Shown: positions 5,398 through 5,727 of the stretch, in pieces
Position numbering within the stretch: position 1 is the first letter of the stretch
How the letters are laid out: every line of letters begins with the position of its first letter
NCBI GenBank assembly: GCA_016926235.1
Contig: JAFGOZ010000667.1
Coordinates: forward strand, 1-5,727
Direction: 5' to 3'
From: Bacteroidales bacterium
GTDB lineage: Bacteria; Bacteroidota; Bacteroidia; Bacteroidales; UBA10428
Length of the DNA: 5,727 nucleotides
Program-made: the position numbers and the translations under genes
The notes under the pieces: generated by a model
What the model saw: the letters and a program-made list of their open reading frames with translations, nothing else
The model's database searches: none
Told to the model about the DNA's origin: nothing

Positions 5398-5641
5398 CCC
5401 TCGATGGGGGAAGCGCCGACACCAACACTTTTTATTTATAGTCGGGGCGGGCGGATTTTACCACCCCTCGATGGGGGAAGCGCCGGCGCAATTATTTTTC
5501 ATATTAAGTCGGGGCGGGCGGATTTTACCACCCCTCGATGGGGGAAACGCCGACAACAATTGTTTTTTTCTTCAGTCAGGGCGGCGGATTTTATTACCCC
5601 TCGATGGGGGAACCGCCGACACCAATTATTTTTCATATTAA
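5398..5641. repeat. array of 67-bp repeats carrying copies of the tRNA-Pro 3' end
   Basis: The motif GTCGGGGCGGGCGGATTT, which is the tRNA-Pro T arm and acceptor read backwards, recurs at 5441, 5508 and 5575 (the last slightly altered) and as the gene's own end at 5642: exact 67-bp steps. Each copy is followed by a CCCCTCGATGGGGG hairpin and then AANCGCCGAC, the other T-arm strand; these start near 5398, 5465, 5532 and 5598. Read on the tRNA strand, each unit is the tRNA from variable loop to 3' end with 18 bases inserted in the T loop, followed by an A+T tail like the true 3' flank (ACTTAATATGAAAAATAATTG). It is not a CRISPR array, because the would-be spacers are also conserved. It may be a tandem set of tRNA-end attachment-site duplications. 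Confidence 0.85.
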
Positions 5642-5642
5642 G

Positions 5643-5717
5643 TCGGGGCGGGCGGATTTGAACCGCCGACCTCACGGACCCGAACCGTGCACTCTATCCG
5701 GACTGAGCCACGCCCCG
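5643..5717 (-). tRNA. tRNA-Pro (anticodon CGG)
   Basis: A complete 75-nt cloverleaf. The acceptor CGGGGCG pairs with CGCCCCG, and A is the discriminator. The D arm is GCTC/GAGT with a GG-containing loop. The anticodon arm CACGG-TTCGGGT-CCGTG has anticodon CGG (proline codon CCG). The variable loop is AGGTC and the T arm is GGCGG-TTCAAAT-CCGCC. C1:G72 and A73 are the bacterial proline identity features. The terminal CCA is not encoded (the flank reads CTT). Only 10 bases of upstream sequence are in view, so no promoter can be assigned. Its 3' half is the template for the neighbouring 67-bp repeats. Confidence 0.95.
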
Positions 5718-5727
5718 AACACTGCGA

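Noticed and set aside
5398..5641. CRISPR array (about 30-bp palindromic repeat, about 36-bp spacer, 66-67 bp period)
   Set aside because: The 'spacers' are near-identical between units and contain the tRNA-Pro 3' end, and only four units exist; a true array has unrelated spacers.
5404..5661. 85-codon plus-strand open frame
   Set aside because: It is a translation of the 67-bp repeats (repeating protein phrase) and runs into the tRNA gene; no ribosome-binding site.

Overview
This looks like a bacterial chromosome segment: a GC-balanced core gene at the left and an AT-rich, mobile-element-scarred island that runs up to a tRNA-Pro gene at the right edge. The bacterial assignment rests on clear Shine-Dalgarno sequences, TTGACT/AATAAT-type promoters and a proline tRNA with C1:G72 and A73 and no encoded CCA. 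The DUF362-ferredoxin gene and the TGTCATGCTGA/TCTGAGTGACA palindromic repeats made me think of Chloroflexota (Dehalococcoidia-like). That lineage guess is from memory of style only and is weak.

Layout. 1-325 is noncoding leader. 326-1459 (+) is a DUF362 protein with a C-terminal 2x[4Fe-4S] ferredoxin domain. 1511-2037 is three tandem copies of a 137-bp palindrome-ended element joined by 58-bp linkers (period 195 bp). 2040-2246 and 2783-2866 (+) are two related tails of a decayed gene. Between them, on the minus strand, is an intact orphan Cas2-like/SinR-family small gene (2424-2693) with its own promoter. 3107-4213 (minus strand) is a compact three-gene operon: HicA toxin, HicB antitoxin and an unknown 88-aa protein. 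4499-5397 is mobile-element wreckage: a gene start that stops after 8 codons, the N-terminal third of an ISLre2-type transposase with two nonsense codons, and an IS21-family end that cuts into it and carries the 3' tail of istB. 5398-5641 is an array of 67-bp repeats, each containing a copy of the 3' end of the adjacent tRNA-Pro(CGG), which lies at 5643-5717 (minus strand).

Reading them together: the DUF362 gene is probably resident. Everything from about 2040 to 5640 behaves like the decayed right arm of an integrative island next to tRNA-Pro, with a toxin-antitoxin module of the kind that stabilises such islands. No integrase is visible in the window. The most unusual item is the tRNA-Pro 3'-end array, whose units carry the T arm with an 18-nt hairpin-forming insertion in the T loop.
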